From: Methylococcales bacterium
GTDB lineage: Bacteria; Pseudomonadota; Gammaproteobacteria; Methylococcales; Methylomonadaceae
Assembly (NCBI GenBank): GCA_009692395.1
Contig: SHZG01000132.1
Location: 1-6,567, forward strand
Reading direction: 5' to 3'
Length of the DNA: 6,567 bases
In this document: in pieces, positions 1-5,868 of the stretch
How positions within the stretch are numbered: the first letter of the stretch is position 1
Layout: every line of letters begins with the position of its first letter
Translations under genes and position numbers: made by a program
Notes under the pieces: model-generated
Told to the model about the DNA's origin: nothing
What the model saw: only the letters and a program-made list of their open reading frames with translations
Databases searched by the model: none

Positions 1-1
1 C

Positions 2-271
2 AAGCAACTTAAAACCTTGCTTGCCCCCTTTAATATTACCTGCTTCTACACAGATGATTGGGGTGCTTATCAGCGTCACCTTGAGGCTGATAAGCATGAG
101 ATTGGTAAGCGCAATACGCAGAAAATAGAACGTAAAAACCTGAACTTTCAGACATGGATCAAACGACTCAATCGCAAGACCATTTGCTTCTCAAAACTAG
201 AGTTGATGCACGACACCGTCATCGGTTTGCTGATCAACAATGTCGAATTCGGGCGCGATATTTATTCATAA
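2..271 (+). CDS. IS1-family transposase (InsB-like), C-terminal part
   Basis: The frame is open from the left edge of the window, so this is the 3' end of a longer gene and the TTG at 17 is not a real start. The 89 visible residues match the C-terminal half of the IS1 DDE transposase (PF03400 type). The motif FYTDDWGAY (around 44-67) carries the second catalytic Asp. The motif KRNTQKIERKNLNFQTW carries the catalytic Glu (codon 128-130) and the basic stretch that follows it in IS1. RLNRKTICFSK and the closing ELMHDTVIGLLINN are also typical of the family. The enzyme cuts and joins the element's ends during transposition. In IS1 it is normally made by -1 frameshifting from insA, which is outside this window. 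The visible frame has no internal lesion. Confidence 0.9.
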   Translation, partial: KQLKTLLAPFNITCFYTDDWGAYQRHLEADKHEIGKRNTQKIERKNLNFQTWIKRLNRKTICFSKLELMHDTVIGLLINNVEFGRDIYS

Positions 272-2394
272 TTACAGGTTTAACCCACTACCAACAAATC
301 ATTGCCGCCTATCAGCAACTAGAAAAGCAATACGGCGAAGAATTAAGTGTTGCTGTGCGTAGTTCTGCCACAGCCGAAGACTTGCCCACCGCCAGTTTTG
401 CGGGACAACCAGATACTTATTTACATATACGCGGTGAGGTCGCATTACTGGAAGCCTGTAAACGCTGTTTTGCCAGTTTATTTACCGACCGTGCCATTCA
501 TTACCGCGTTGATAAAGATTTTGACCATTTCAAACTGGCGTTATCCATCGGTATTATGAAAATGGTACGCTCGGATTTGGAGTCCAGCGGCGTGATGTTT
601 TCACTGGACACGGAATCAGGATTTTCTGACGTGATGTTTATCATAGGTGCATTCGGCTTGGGTGAAAATGTGGTGCAAGGTGCGGTTGATCCCGATGAAT
701 TTTATGTTCACAACCCCACCTTTGAGCAAGGACACCGTGCGGTATTACGGCGCACGTTAGGTGCGAAAAAAATAAAAATGGTCTATAGTGACGGACGCAC
801 TCGCGAATCGACGCGCAACATTGTCACCTCTGAAGAAGAGCATAATCGTTTTTGTTTGACTGATGCCGATGTGCTGACCTTAGCTGATTACGCGATTAAA
901 ATTGAAAACCACTACAGCAACAAAGCAGGGCAAGCCAAGCCGATGGGTATGGAATGGGCAAAAGATGGGCTGGATGGTGTGTTGTACATTGTGCAGGCTC
1001 GCCCTGAAACCGTAGTATCTCAATTAAGCGGCATGGTATTAGAGCAATACACGCTGAAACAAAAAGCCGCCCCGATTATTACGGGGCATTCAGTGGGCAG
1101 TAAAATCGCCGTTGGCAATGCTCGCGTTATTCTTAAAGCTGAACAATTAGGCGAGTTTAAAGTGGGCGAAGTGTTAGTTGCTGATATGACTACGCCTGAT
1201 TGGGAACCCATCATGAAAATTGCCTCGGCGATTGTCACTAATCGCGGTGGTCGCACTTGTCACGCCGCGATTATTTCCCGCGAATTAGGCGTTCCAGCGG
1301 TGGTCGGTTGTGATAATGCGACTACTGTTATTCAGAATAATAGCCCTGTTACCGTGTCCTGTGCAGAAGGTGATGTCGGCAAAGTGTATGCGGGGCAGTT
1401 GGATTTTGAAGTTAGTCACATTGATTTATCAGGGCTAAAACGCCTAAAAACCCACGTCATGCTCAATATCGGTAATCCAGAAGTTGCCTTTAAAACCAGC
1501 TTTCTACCCAATGACGGCGTGGGTTTGGCGCGGATGGAATTTATTATTACTGAATACATCAAAGCCCATCCAATGGCATTGATTCATCCTGAGTGTGTTA
1601 AAGACAATCAAGAGCGTGAGCAACTCAAGCAATTAACCCGCTCTTATATCAGTGCCGAAGAATTCTTTATTTCCAAACTAGCAGAAGGTGTCGGCACGAT
1701 AGGCGCGGCGTTTTATCCAAAACCTGTAGTCGTGCGAATGTCGGATTTTAAAACCAATGAATACGCCACCTTGTTAGGTGGGCGTGATTTTGAATTTAAC
1801 GAAGAAAATCCAATGATAGGTTTTCGTGGCGCGTCGCGTTATACCCATCCCGCTTATCGTGAAGGCTTTGCGTTAGAGTGCGCGGCAATGAAACGGGTGC
1901 GTGATGACATGGGTTTGACCAATGTTATTTTAATGATTCCCTTTTGTCGGCGTGTACAAGAAGCTAAAAAAGTCTTGGCGTATATGGCTGAATTAGGTTT
2001 AAAACGCGGCGATAACGGCTTACAGATTTATGTGATGTGTGAAATTCCTAATAACGTGATTTCGATTGATGCGTTTTCAGAACACTTTGATGGCTTTTCT
2101 ATCGGCTCAAATGATTTAACGCAATTAACGCTAGGCGTGGCTAGAGATTCAGCGATACTAGCAGAAGATTTTGATGAACGTGATGACGGCGTAAAAGAAA
2201 TGATACGCATGGCATTAACAGGCGCGAAACGTAACGGCAGACATTGCGGCTTATGCGGTCAAGCTCCCTCTGATTACCCTGAAATGGCAGAATTTTTGGT
2301 AGAAATTGGTATTGATTCCATGAGTGTCACGCCTGACACGGTGTTAAAAACCACGCAACTGGTATTAGAAACTGAGCAACGTTTAAGGAAATAG
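154..2394 (+). CDS. ppsA: PEP synthase, 5'-truncated by the IS1 insertion (chimeric ORF)
   Basis: PEP synthase converts pyruvate, ATP and water to PEP, AMP and phosphate in the cytoplasm for gluconeogenesis. True homology starts near base 293; residues 1-47 of this ORF are out-of-frame IS sequence. What remains of the ATP-grasp domain (PF01326) runs from about residue 48 to 290 and includes AVRSSATAEDLP (67-78) and VQARPETV (280-287). The swivelling phosphohistidine domain follows, with GGRTCHAAI and catalytic His370. The C-terminal TIM barrel (PF02896) has GVGLARMEF near 454-462, NPMIGFRGASRY, MCEIPNN, GFSIGSNDLTQL and the catalytic Cys701 in GLCGQAPSD. E. coli PpsA is 792 residues; by alignment from memory the first ~100-110 are missing, including the conserved GGKNASLGE region. 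The rest is open and well conserved, which suggests a recent insertion. The ATG at 154 lacks a clear ribosome site, so this is probably not a working enzyme, although the frame could still be translated. Confidence 0.9.
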   Translation: MDQTTQSQDHLLLKTRVDARHRHRFADQQCRIRARYLFIITGLTHYQQIIAAYQQLEKQYGEELSVAVRSSATAEDLPTASFAGQPDTYLHIRGEVALLEACKRCFASLFTDRAIHYRVDKDFDHFKLALSIGIMKMVRSDLESSGVMFSLDTESGFSDVMFIIGAFGLGENVVQGAVDPDEFYVHNPTFEQGHRAVLRRTLGAKKIKMVYSDGRTRESTRNIVTSEEEHNRFCLTDADVLTLADYAIKIENHYSNKAGQAKPMGMEWAKDGLDGVLYIVQARPETVVSQLSGMVLEQYTLKQKAAPIITGHSVGSKIAVGNARVILKAEQLGEFKVGEVLVADMTTPDWEPIMKIASAIVTNRGGRTCHAAIISRELGVPAVVGCDNATTVIQNNSPVTVSCAEGDVGKVYAGQLDFEVSHIDLSGLKRLKTHVMLNIGNPEVAFKTSFLPNDGVGLARMEFIITEYIKAHPMALIHPECVKDNQEREQLKQLTRSYISAEEFFISKLAEGVGTIGAAFYPKPVVVRMSDFKTNEYATLLGGRDFEFNEENPMIGFRGASRYTHPAYREGFALECAAMKRVRDDMGLTNVILMIPFCRRVQEAKKVLAYMAELGLKRGDNGLQIYVMCEIPNNVISIDAFSEHFDGFSIGSNDLTQLTLGVARDSAILAEDFDERDDGVKEMIRMALTGAKRNGRHCGLCGQAPSDYPEMAEFLVEIGIDSMSVTPDTVLKTTQLVLETEQRLRK
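277..292 (+). repeat. Probable IS1 right terminal inverted repeat
   Basis: The sequence GGTTTAACCCACTACC lies 6 bases after the transposase stop. Its reverse complement starts GGTAGTG, matching the GGnnnTG terminal pattern of IS1-family elements. Homology to PEP synthase starts directly after it. The matching left repeat is off the window, so this is a one-sided call. Confidence 0.6.
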
Positions 2395-2396
2395 CC

Positions 2397-2549
2397 ATGC
2401 GTATTTTTTGTTTGCTGGTCTTATTATTAATTACCGTTCTTGAAATAGGGCCGATTCCTATTACAGGGTTAATACTCATTTGGGTGGTCTTATTTCGCCC
2501 CGCGTGGTTTTATGAGTTGGTGCTTAAAATTTATAACAAACAACATTAA
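2397..2549 (+). CDS. Small hydrophobic membrane protein (50 aa)
   Basis: This short ORF starts two bases after the PEP synthase stop, with a good ribosome site (AAGGAA, 2384-2389, 7 bases from the ATG) that overlaps the end of ppsA. The product starts MRIFCLLVLLLITVLEIGPI. A proline-broken hydrophobic hairpin follows (residues about 4-16 and 20-33), then a short basic tail, FYELVLKIYNKQH. It is therefore probably one or two membrane segments in the inner membrane. The tight spacing implies transcription and translation coupled to ppsA, so the IS insertion upstream probably affects it too. I do not recognise a named family. The position and ribosome site make it a real gene rather than noise. 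No function can be assigned. Confidence 0.7.
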   Translation: MRIFCLLVLLLITVLEIGPIPITGLILIWVVLFRPAWFYELVLKIYNKQH

Positions 2550-2558
2550 TATAATAAC

Positions 2559-2587
2559 GACTGCCAGTCCTTTAAGGACTGGCAGTC
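2559..2587. terminator. Strong hairpin after the ppsA cluster (possible terminator)
   Basis: A perfect 12-bp inverted repeat, GACTGCCAGTCC and GGACTGGCAGTC, with a 5-base loop (TTTAA) starts 10 bases after the stop of the small membrane protein. It is well placed to end the ppsA transcript. No clear T run follows on the plus strand (the next bases are ATGTCTCATT), so it is not a textbook Rho-independent terminator. It could instead be an RNA-stabilising 3' hairpin, an attenuator for the pentapeptide gene, or an interspersed palindrome. Confidence 0.5.
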
Positions 2588-2599
2588 ATGTCTCATTCT

Positions 2600-2606
2600 G
2601 GAGTGA
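2600..2606 (+). promoter_or_regulatory. Ribosome binding site that sets the pentapeptide gene start
   Basis: GGAGTGA sits 5 bases before the ATG at 2612. It favours that ATG over the in-frame ATG at 2588, which directly follows the hairpin and has no ribosome site. Starting at 2612 also gives a clean signal peptide. Confidence 0.7.
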
Positions 2607-2611
2607 TTAAC

Positions 2612-3388
2612 ATGAAAACATCCGCCTATTGGCTTGCTTTATTGACAACTTGCACGACTTTATCAGTATCAGCCGCTGACTTAACGCGTGCCGAAGTGGA
2701 ACAACGGCTGGCTACTGCCGATAAAACTCACGTTGCTGATTTAAAACGCCAAGACTTAACCGAGTTGGATTTATCAGGCTTGGATTTTAGACAGGCGAAT
2801 TTATGGGGTTCGGATATGCGCCGCGCCAATTTCAGCAACAGCAATTTATCAGGCTTGGTGTTAGATTTAGCGGTGATGTCAAAAATGAATTTGTCGGGTG
2901 CGGATTTATCCAATACCAGTGTGTTTGGTGTTCATGTCGGTGGGGCGAATTTAAGTCATGCCAATTTAACAGGCAGTCGTTTTATTGCGACGCTAGACCG
3001 CGCTGATTTAAGTCATGCCAATTTATCCAATGCCCATTGGGGTGTGGATATGAAAAATCAGTCGATGGGTTTAATGCGAGCCAGTATGAATTATGTCAAT
3101 TTAACAGGTGCGAATTTGACCAATGCTAATCTTGACCGCGCTTTATTACGGTTTGCCAATCTGTCAGGCAGTGTATTAAAAAATGCGAATTTGTTTGGTG
3201 TCGATTTATCGGGTGCGGATTTTAGCAATGCCGATTTAACGAATGCGGATTTAACAGGCACAACGCTAGAAGGCACTAATTTTGCAGGGGCGAATGTAAC
3301 AGGAACACATTTCGCGGGGATTAAAGATAAAACTAAGTTAAAAGGTTTATCTGAGAGTAAAAATGTGGAAGCGGCAGTTTTTGATTGA
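2612..3388 (+). CDS. Exported pentapeptide-repeat protein
   Basis: The product has 258 residues. Residues 1-21 look like a Sec signal peptide (MKTSAY, hydrophobic core, cleavage after SVSA), so the mature protein should be periplasmic or secreted. A short helix-like leader with TRAEVEQRLATADKTH follows. From about residue 42 to 235 there are some 35-40 pentapeptides of the A(D/N)LXX type (PF00805), for example ADLKR-QDLTE-LDLSG-LDFRQ-ANLWG, which should fold as a right-handed quadrilateral beta-helix of about nine or ten turns. The pattern is irregular around AHWGVDMKNQSMGLMRASMN (about 142-163), and one slip occurs near TLDRADLSH. The tail, KLKGLSESKNVEAAVFD, leaves the repeat. Pentapeptide proteins have varied roles, and the gyrase-protecting Qnr/MfpA types are cytoplasmic, so an exported one is unlikely to act that way. 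The ATG at 2588 would add eight residues but is less likely. The family call is firm; the function is unknown. Confidence 0.93.
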   Translation: MKTSAYWLALLTTCTTLSVSAADLTRAEVEQRLATADKTHVADLKRQDLTELDLSGLDFRQANLWGSDMRRANFSNSNLSGLVLDLAVMSKMNLSGADLSNTSVFGVHVGGANLSHANLTGSRFIATLDRADLSHANLSNAHWGVDMKNQSMGLMRASMNYVNLTGANLTNANLDRALLRFANLSGSVLKNANLFGVDLSGADFSNADLTNADLTGTTLEGTNFAGANVTGTHFAGIKDKTKLKGLSESKNVEAAVFD

Positions 3389-3393
3389 TAAGA

Positions 3394-3422
3394 GTAGAGA
3401 CGTTGCATTGCAACGTCTCTAC
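3394..3422. repeat. Palindrome between convergent genes, possible bidirectional terminator
   Basis: The half-sites GTAGAGACGTTGC and GCAACGTCTCTAC form a perfect 13-bp stem around ATT. It lies 5 bases after the pentapeptide gene stop and 14 bases before the end of the convergent minus-strand gene. AGTTTTAT follows on the plus strand, and CTCTTATCAATCAAAAA is the minus-strand continuation, so it may work weakly as a terminator in both directions. From memory, near-identical GTAGAGACGTTGCA palindromes occur as dispersed repeats in cyanobacteria and some filamentous gammaproteobacteria. It may therefore be a member of a repeat family rather than a dedicated terminator. Confidence 0.65.
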
Positions 3423-3436
3423 AGTTTTATGTCGTA

Positions 3437-3775
3437 TTAAAACTCTAATTCCAAGCCTTTTTCACAGAAATAAAATTTGACTGGTTCGCCTTCTTCACCA
3501 TCGGAAAACACAGCTTTAACAAATTGTGTGCAGCTTTCATTATCAGTGCTGGCAGCCCAAACTAAAGTGACTGATTGACCCGCAGCGAGACCACTACCAA
3601 TATCAAAACCACCCCATTTTTTACCATCTTCAGAAACCAACATTTGTTTGATGGCTACTTTAGTTGTGTTATGAGCAACAAACGAATAGCCACCCTCTTC
3701 CGCGTACGCACTCATTGCGGATACAACTAACAATCCTGCGACCATCAATAAACCAGCCGCTTTTTGAATTGTCAT
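3437..3775 (-). CDS. Small exported protein of unknown function with two cysteines
   Basis: The product has 112 residues from the ATG at 3775. I chose this start because AAGAGA lies a suitable distance upstream and a good signal peptide follows at once (MTIQKAAGLLMVAGLLVVSA, cleavage after SAYA). The in-frame ATG at 3817 would put 14 charged residues in front of the signal peptide. The mature part, about 87 residues, is acidic and looks beta-rich: YSFVAHNTTKVAIKQMLVSE, DGKKWGGFDIG, AAGQSVTLVW, and a C-terminal FYFCEKGLELEF. Two cysteines, in NESCTQF and FYFCEKG, could form a disulfide in the periplasm. I recall similar small proteins in other gammaproteobacteria, with the same SEDGKxWGxFDIG and FCEKxLxLEF signatures, but no established function. 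It lies 101 bases downstream of the AlbA_2 gene on the same strand and may be partly co-transcribed with it. Confidence 0.85.
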   Translation of the reverse strand: MTIQKAAGLLMVAGLLVVSAMSAYAEEGGYSFVAHNTTKVAIKQMLVSEDGKKWGGFDIGSGLAAGQSVTLVWAASTDNESCTQFVKAVFSDGEEGEPVKFYFCEKGLELEF

Positions 3776-3861
3776 ATTTTGATCTCTTTTTAAGCCATCA
3801 GTTAAATTTATAATCAAATGTCTAGTTGCAAAATGCTGCGCTATATTGCCCAGACGAGAGG

Positions 3862-3867
3862 ATTATA
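3862..3867 (-). promoter_or_regulatory. Candidate -10 element for the small exported protein
   Basis: On the minus strand the gap between the two minus-strand genes contains a perfect TATAAT (in CGTGTATAATCC), about 87 bases upstream of the chosen start at 3775. No good -35 hexamer sits 16-18 bases upstream of it, so this is a weak call. It would give the small protein its own promoter, starting just after the upstream gene's stop. Confidence 0.35.
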
Positions 3868-3876
3868 CACGATGAT

Positions 3877-4710
3877 TTATTTAACGCGCTTCCAGCGTCC
3901 AGCAATAAAATCTAAAGCCTCTTGAATATTTAAATCTCGCGTCCCACCGCCTGTTCTAACAAAAAATTTTGGCGTATTACTTTGCTCTAAAAATACAGGT
4001 CTGGTTGATGGTGACACGATAAGCCGACACACTTCTTTATCGTCGATAACATGAAACAGTATATGGACAAAGTGACACAAATCCGCGCCCAAATTGGCTG
4101 AAATAGCGGTCATCAATGATTGTTCAAAGCCATCTTGATTGGGTTTTTTTAGGGTTGAATAATCTTTTTCCAAGCCGATAATATCGTCATTGTCAGCAAT
4201 ACCAATCAGCAATGTGCCACCGATATGACTGTTTAAAAAGCCCGCCAGTGTTTTTAAAATCACCCCTTCCAGGCTTCGATTAATGCGTGATTCTGCCATA
4301 TCCCACCGCAACGAGGATTTAAACTCTAAATACGGGCCTTCACCTTGCCTGATAATCGAGGGCAAATCTTTTTCTAGTTCCGTTTTTAAGTATTCGATAT
4401 GTATGATGCGACTGCGTATCAGCTTGTATAACACCAGCGACAATAACCCAATCATCGAACCAATTTGTGCATAAAAGGTAATTAAGGCAAGGTTGCTATC
4501 GGAAATATTGCCCATCAATATGGCTTGCACTTGCGTAAAGACATAGCCGATTGATGACAGTGGATCGGCGGCTTGTTCACGCGCATTAATATAATCGTAA
4601 CTCGGCGCGAGTACAAAGATGCCAATCACTGCACCTGTGAGCGCGACGGTAATATACAGCTTTAGTTGTTGATGCCAGATTGACATCATCAGTAAAAAAA
4701 ATCGTTTCAT
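3877..4710 (-). CDS. Membrane-anchored AlbA_2 (Schlafen-like) domain protein
   Basis: The product has 277 residues from the ATG at 4710; an in-frame TTG at 4731 would add seven. Neither start has a convincing ribosome site. The N-terminus has two likely membrane segments, at about residues 20-36 (ITVALTGAVIGIFVLAP) and 75-97 (ALITFYAQIGSMIGLLSLVL). A linker of about 25 residues leads to a C-terminal AlbA_2 domain (PF04326). Its hallmarks are EGPYLEFKSSLRWD (about 124-137), the helix KTLAGFLNSHIGG, the strand GGTLLIGIADNDDIIGL (about 164-180) and the closing FFVRTGGGTRDL (about 249-260). The predicted topology puts the domain in the cytoplasm. AlbA_2 domains bind nucleic acid, occur in Schlafen-type proteins and often accompany helicase or winged-helix domains. 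Here no such partner is fused and the protein ends just after the domain. The family call is good; the biological role is unknown. Confidence 0.88.
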   Translation of the reverse strand: MKRFFLLMMSIWHQQLKLYITVALTGAVIGIFVLAPSYDYINAREQAADPLSSIGYVFTQVQAILMGNISDSNLALITFYAQIGSMIGLLSLVLYKLIRSRIIHIEYLKTELEKDLPSIIRQGEGPYLEFKSSLRWDMAESRINRSLEGVILKTLAGFLNSHIGGTLLIGIADNDDIIGLEKDYSTLKKPNQDGFEQSLMTAISANLGADLCHFVHILFHVIDDKEVCRLIVSPSTRPVFLEQSNTPKFFVRTGGGTRDLNIQEALDFIAGRWKRVK

Positions 4711-5037
4711 AGTATTGTTGATATTTCTCAATGTTGTTTTAAAAAGACAATAAAACAGGGGTTACTGGCTATGTTAGTGTATTAATTTAAAAAGCCACAC
4801 AATAATAGCGAAAAAATATTGTTGAGTGCTGAAGTGGGTTGAATAAATCGTGGACTAGGTATAACCTGACACCTTGTGAGTGATGTTAATTAAGCAAGCC
4901 CATAAAGCATAAGGCTTGCAAAGTCGTTATTTTAAATTTTCACTGTGTTTTTAACTACAAAAATCAATAAGCTCTTATAATTTCTATAGCTAATTTATAG
5001 CACGCTTAATTACTCCCCCCATAATCAAAAGAGAAAA
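4711..5037. other. AT-rich intergenic region between divergent genes
   Basis: This region of about 330 bases lies between the minus-strand AlbA_2 gene and the plus-strand beta-barrel gene, so it should hold both promoters. I see no convincing coding frame. A 7-bp inverted repeat (GCAAGCC at 4894-4900 and GGCTTGC at 4913-4919, loop 12) is present but lacks a close T run. A TATAAT at 4976-4981 is listed separately. I see no tRNA or riboswitch-like structure. Confidence 0.6.
4976..4981 (+). promoter_or_regulatory. Candidate -10 element for the beta-barrel gene
   Basis: TATAAT in CTCTTATAATTTC lies about 56 bases upstream of the presumed start of the outer-membrane protein. The region where a -35 should be (around 4951-4958, TTAACTAC) is only weakly similar to TTGACA, so support is limited. 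Confidence 0.35.
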
Positions 5038-5843
5038 ATTAACACTCGCTTTTCCCCGTATTTCAAGCCCTTAGTTCTTGCGGCTACATTAACAATGGCT
5101 GCCAGCGTTCACGGCGCAGAAACCACCGAAGGCGGACTGGTTAAAAGTCCTTGGGCGTTTGATCTTACTGTCTACGGATGGCTACCCAGCGTGGATGGTG
5201 ATTTCTCTGCTGGTCGCTTCGACAAGGCGAAGGATATTAGCTTCATACTATCATGGAAAAACAGCGTAATTTCCCGATGGCTTTTAATGGGCATTTTGAT
5301 GCGTATTACGAGCGGCTGGGATTCTATTTAGATGGTACGTACTTTGGACTGGATTTTGAACCCGCTTTAGACAAGGGTGAAAGTAAAGGCGTGTCATTGC
5401 GCATGGGTATTATGGATTATGGCGTATCTTACCGTGTATTTGGTGCATCTGCCGCAGAACGTGTGAGCAGCTGGAACGATAAAGCAAGTTCACCTATTTT
5501 TGACATCTACACAGATGGGCGTACTATTTGGCTGGGTAATAAAGCAGAATGTGGTCGTATTAGTGCATCGATGGACGCATCCGTTACCGCACCAGTTATC
5601 GGTGGTCGAGTCACTGTGGATATTACGCCAAAATGGTATGTGTCAGCGGATGGTTTTGGTGTCGATAATGTCAGTTTAACCACGTCTGCACTCGGTAAAG
5701 TGGGCTACCGCACCAGTTTTTTTGGTGTACCTGCGTCAGTGGAAGCAGGTTATAAAGCGTTAAGCGTCAAAGTCAATAAACCTATTTTGACTACCGATAT
5801 TATGATGCACGGCCCTTATATTGGGTTGACTGGGTATTGGTAA
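5038..5843 (+). pseudogene. Outer-membrane beta-barrel protein, start codon missing and frameshifted
   Basis: The protein is split over two frames. The first (5038 to about 5244) encodes a signal peptide, NTRFSPYFKPLVLAATLTMA then ASVHGA (cleavage before ETT), and the first strands, WAFDLTVYGWLPSVDGDF. The second frame (from about 5247) continues MEKQRNFPMAFNGHFDAYYE and runs to a barrel-like end, GPYIGLTGYW, with a terminal aromatic as expected for outer-membrane assembly. Between Phe (5242-5244) and Thr (5247-5249) only two bases (AT) remain of one codon, so restoring one base joins the frames (for example AGT, giving DISFSTIMEK). No ATG, GTG or TTG lies in frame between the stop at 4987 and the ATG at 5095, which falls inside the signal peptide. 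The expected start at 5038 reads ATT after AGAGAAAA, suggesting ATG to ATT or a rare ATT start. The restored protein would have about 268 residues. The specific family is not recognised. Confidence 0.8.
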
Positions 5844-5868
5844 ACAATGGCAGTACACTAAAAAACGT

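Larger units (their letters stand above)
1..292 (+). mobile_element. IS1-family insertion sequence, right end (partial)
   Basis: This is the 3' part of an IS1-family element; the rest lies left of the window. It contains the C-terminal end of the transposase (stop at 269-271) and a probable right terminal repeat at 277-292. Read inward from the end, that repeat is GGTAGTGGGTTAAACC, which fits the GGnnnTG start that I recall for IS1-family termini. PEP synthase homology resumes immediately after base 292, so the boundary is supported from both sides. If the call is right, bases 293-300 or 293-301 (AACAAATCA) are one copy of the 8-9 bp target duplication, and the other copy lies left of the element. 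The exact end is inferred because the left end cannot be seen. Confidence 0.8.

Noticed and set aside
17..271. TTG at base 17 as a gene start
   Set aside because: The frame is open to the window edge and the protein is the C-terminal part of an IS1 transposase, so this is an internal Leu codon.
1020..1256. Minus-strand open frame inside ppsA
   Set aside because: It lies wholly within a well-conserved PEP synthase coding region and shows no recognisable domain.
2588..2611. Start of the pentapeptide protein at the ATG at 2588
   Set aside because: There is no ribosome site, and it would add eight residues before a good signal peptide. GGAGTGA supports the ATG at 2612.
2612..3388. Quinolone-resistance (Qnr/MfpA-like) pentapeptide protein
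   Set aside because: The signal peptide and irregular repeat do not fit a cytoplasmic gyrase-binding protein.
3091..3408. Minus-strand open frame of 105 codons opposite the pentapeptide gene
   Set aside because: It is the antisense shadow of the A(N/D)LxG repeats, giving a K-S-A-P-x pattern. It has no ribosome site and overlaps a clear gene.
3776..3817. Upstream ATG (3817) for the small exported protein
   Set aside because: It would put 14 residues including charged ones before the signal peptide; the ATG at 3775 has a better ribosome site.
4894..4919. 7-bp inverted repeat in the AT-rich gap as a terminator or attenuator
   Set aside because: The stem is short, the loop is 12 bases and no T run follows closely, so it is likely chance in AT-rich DNA.
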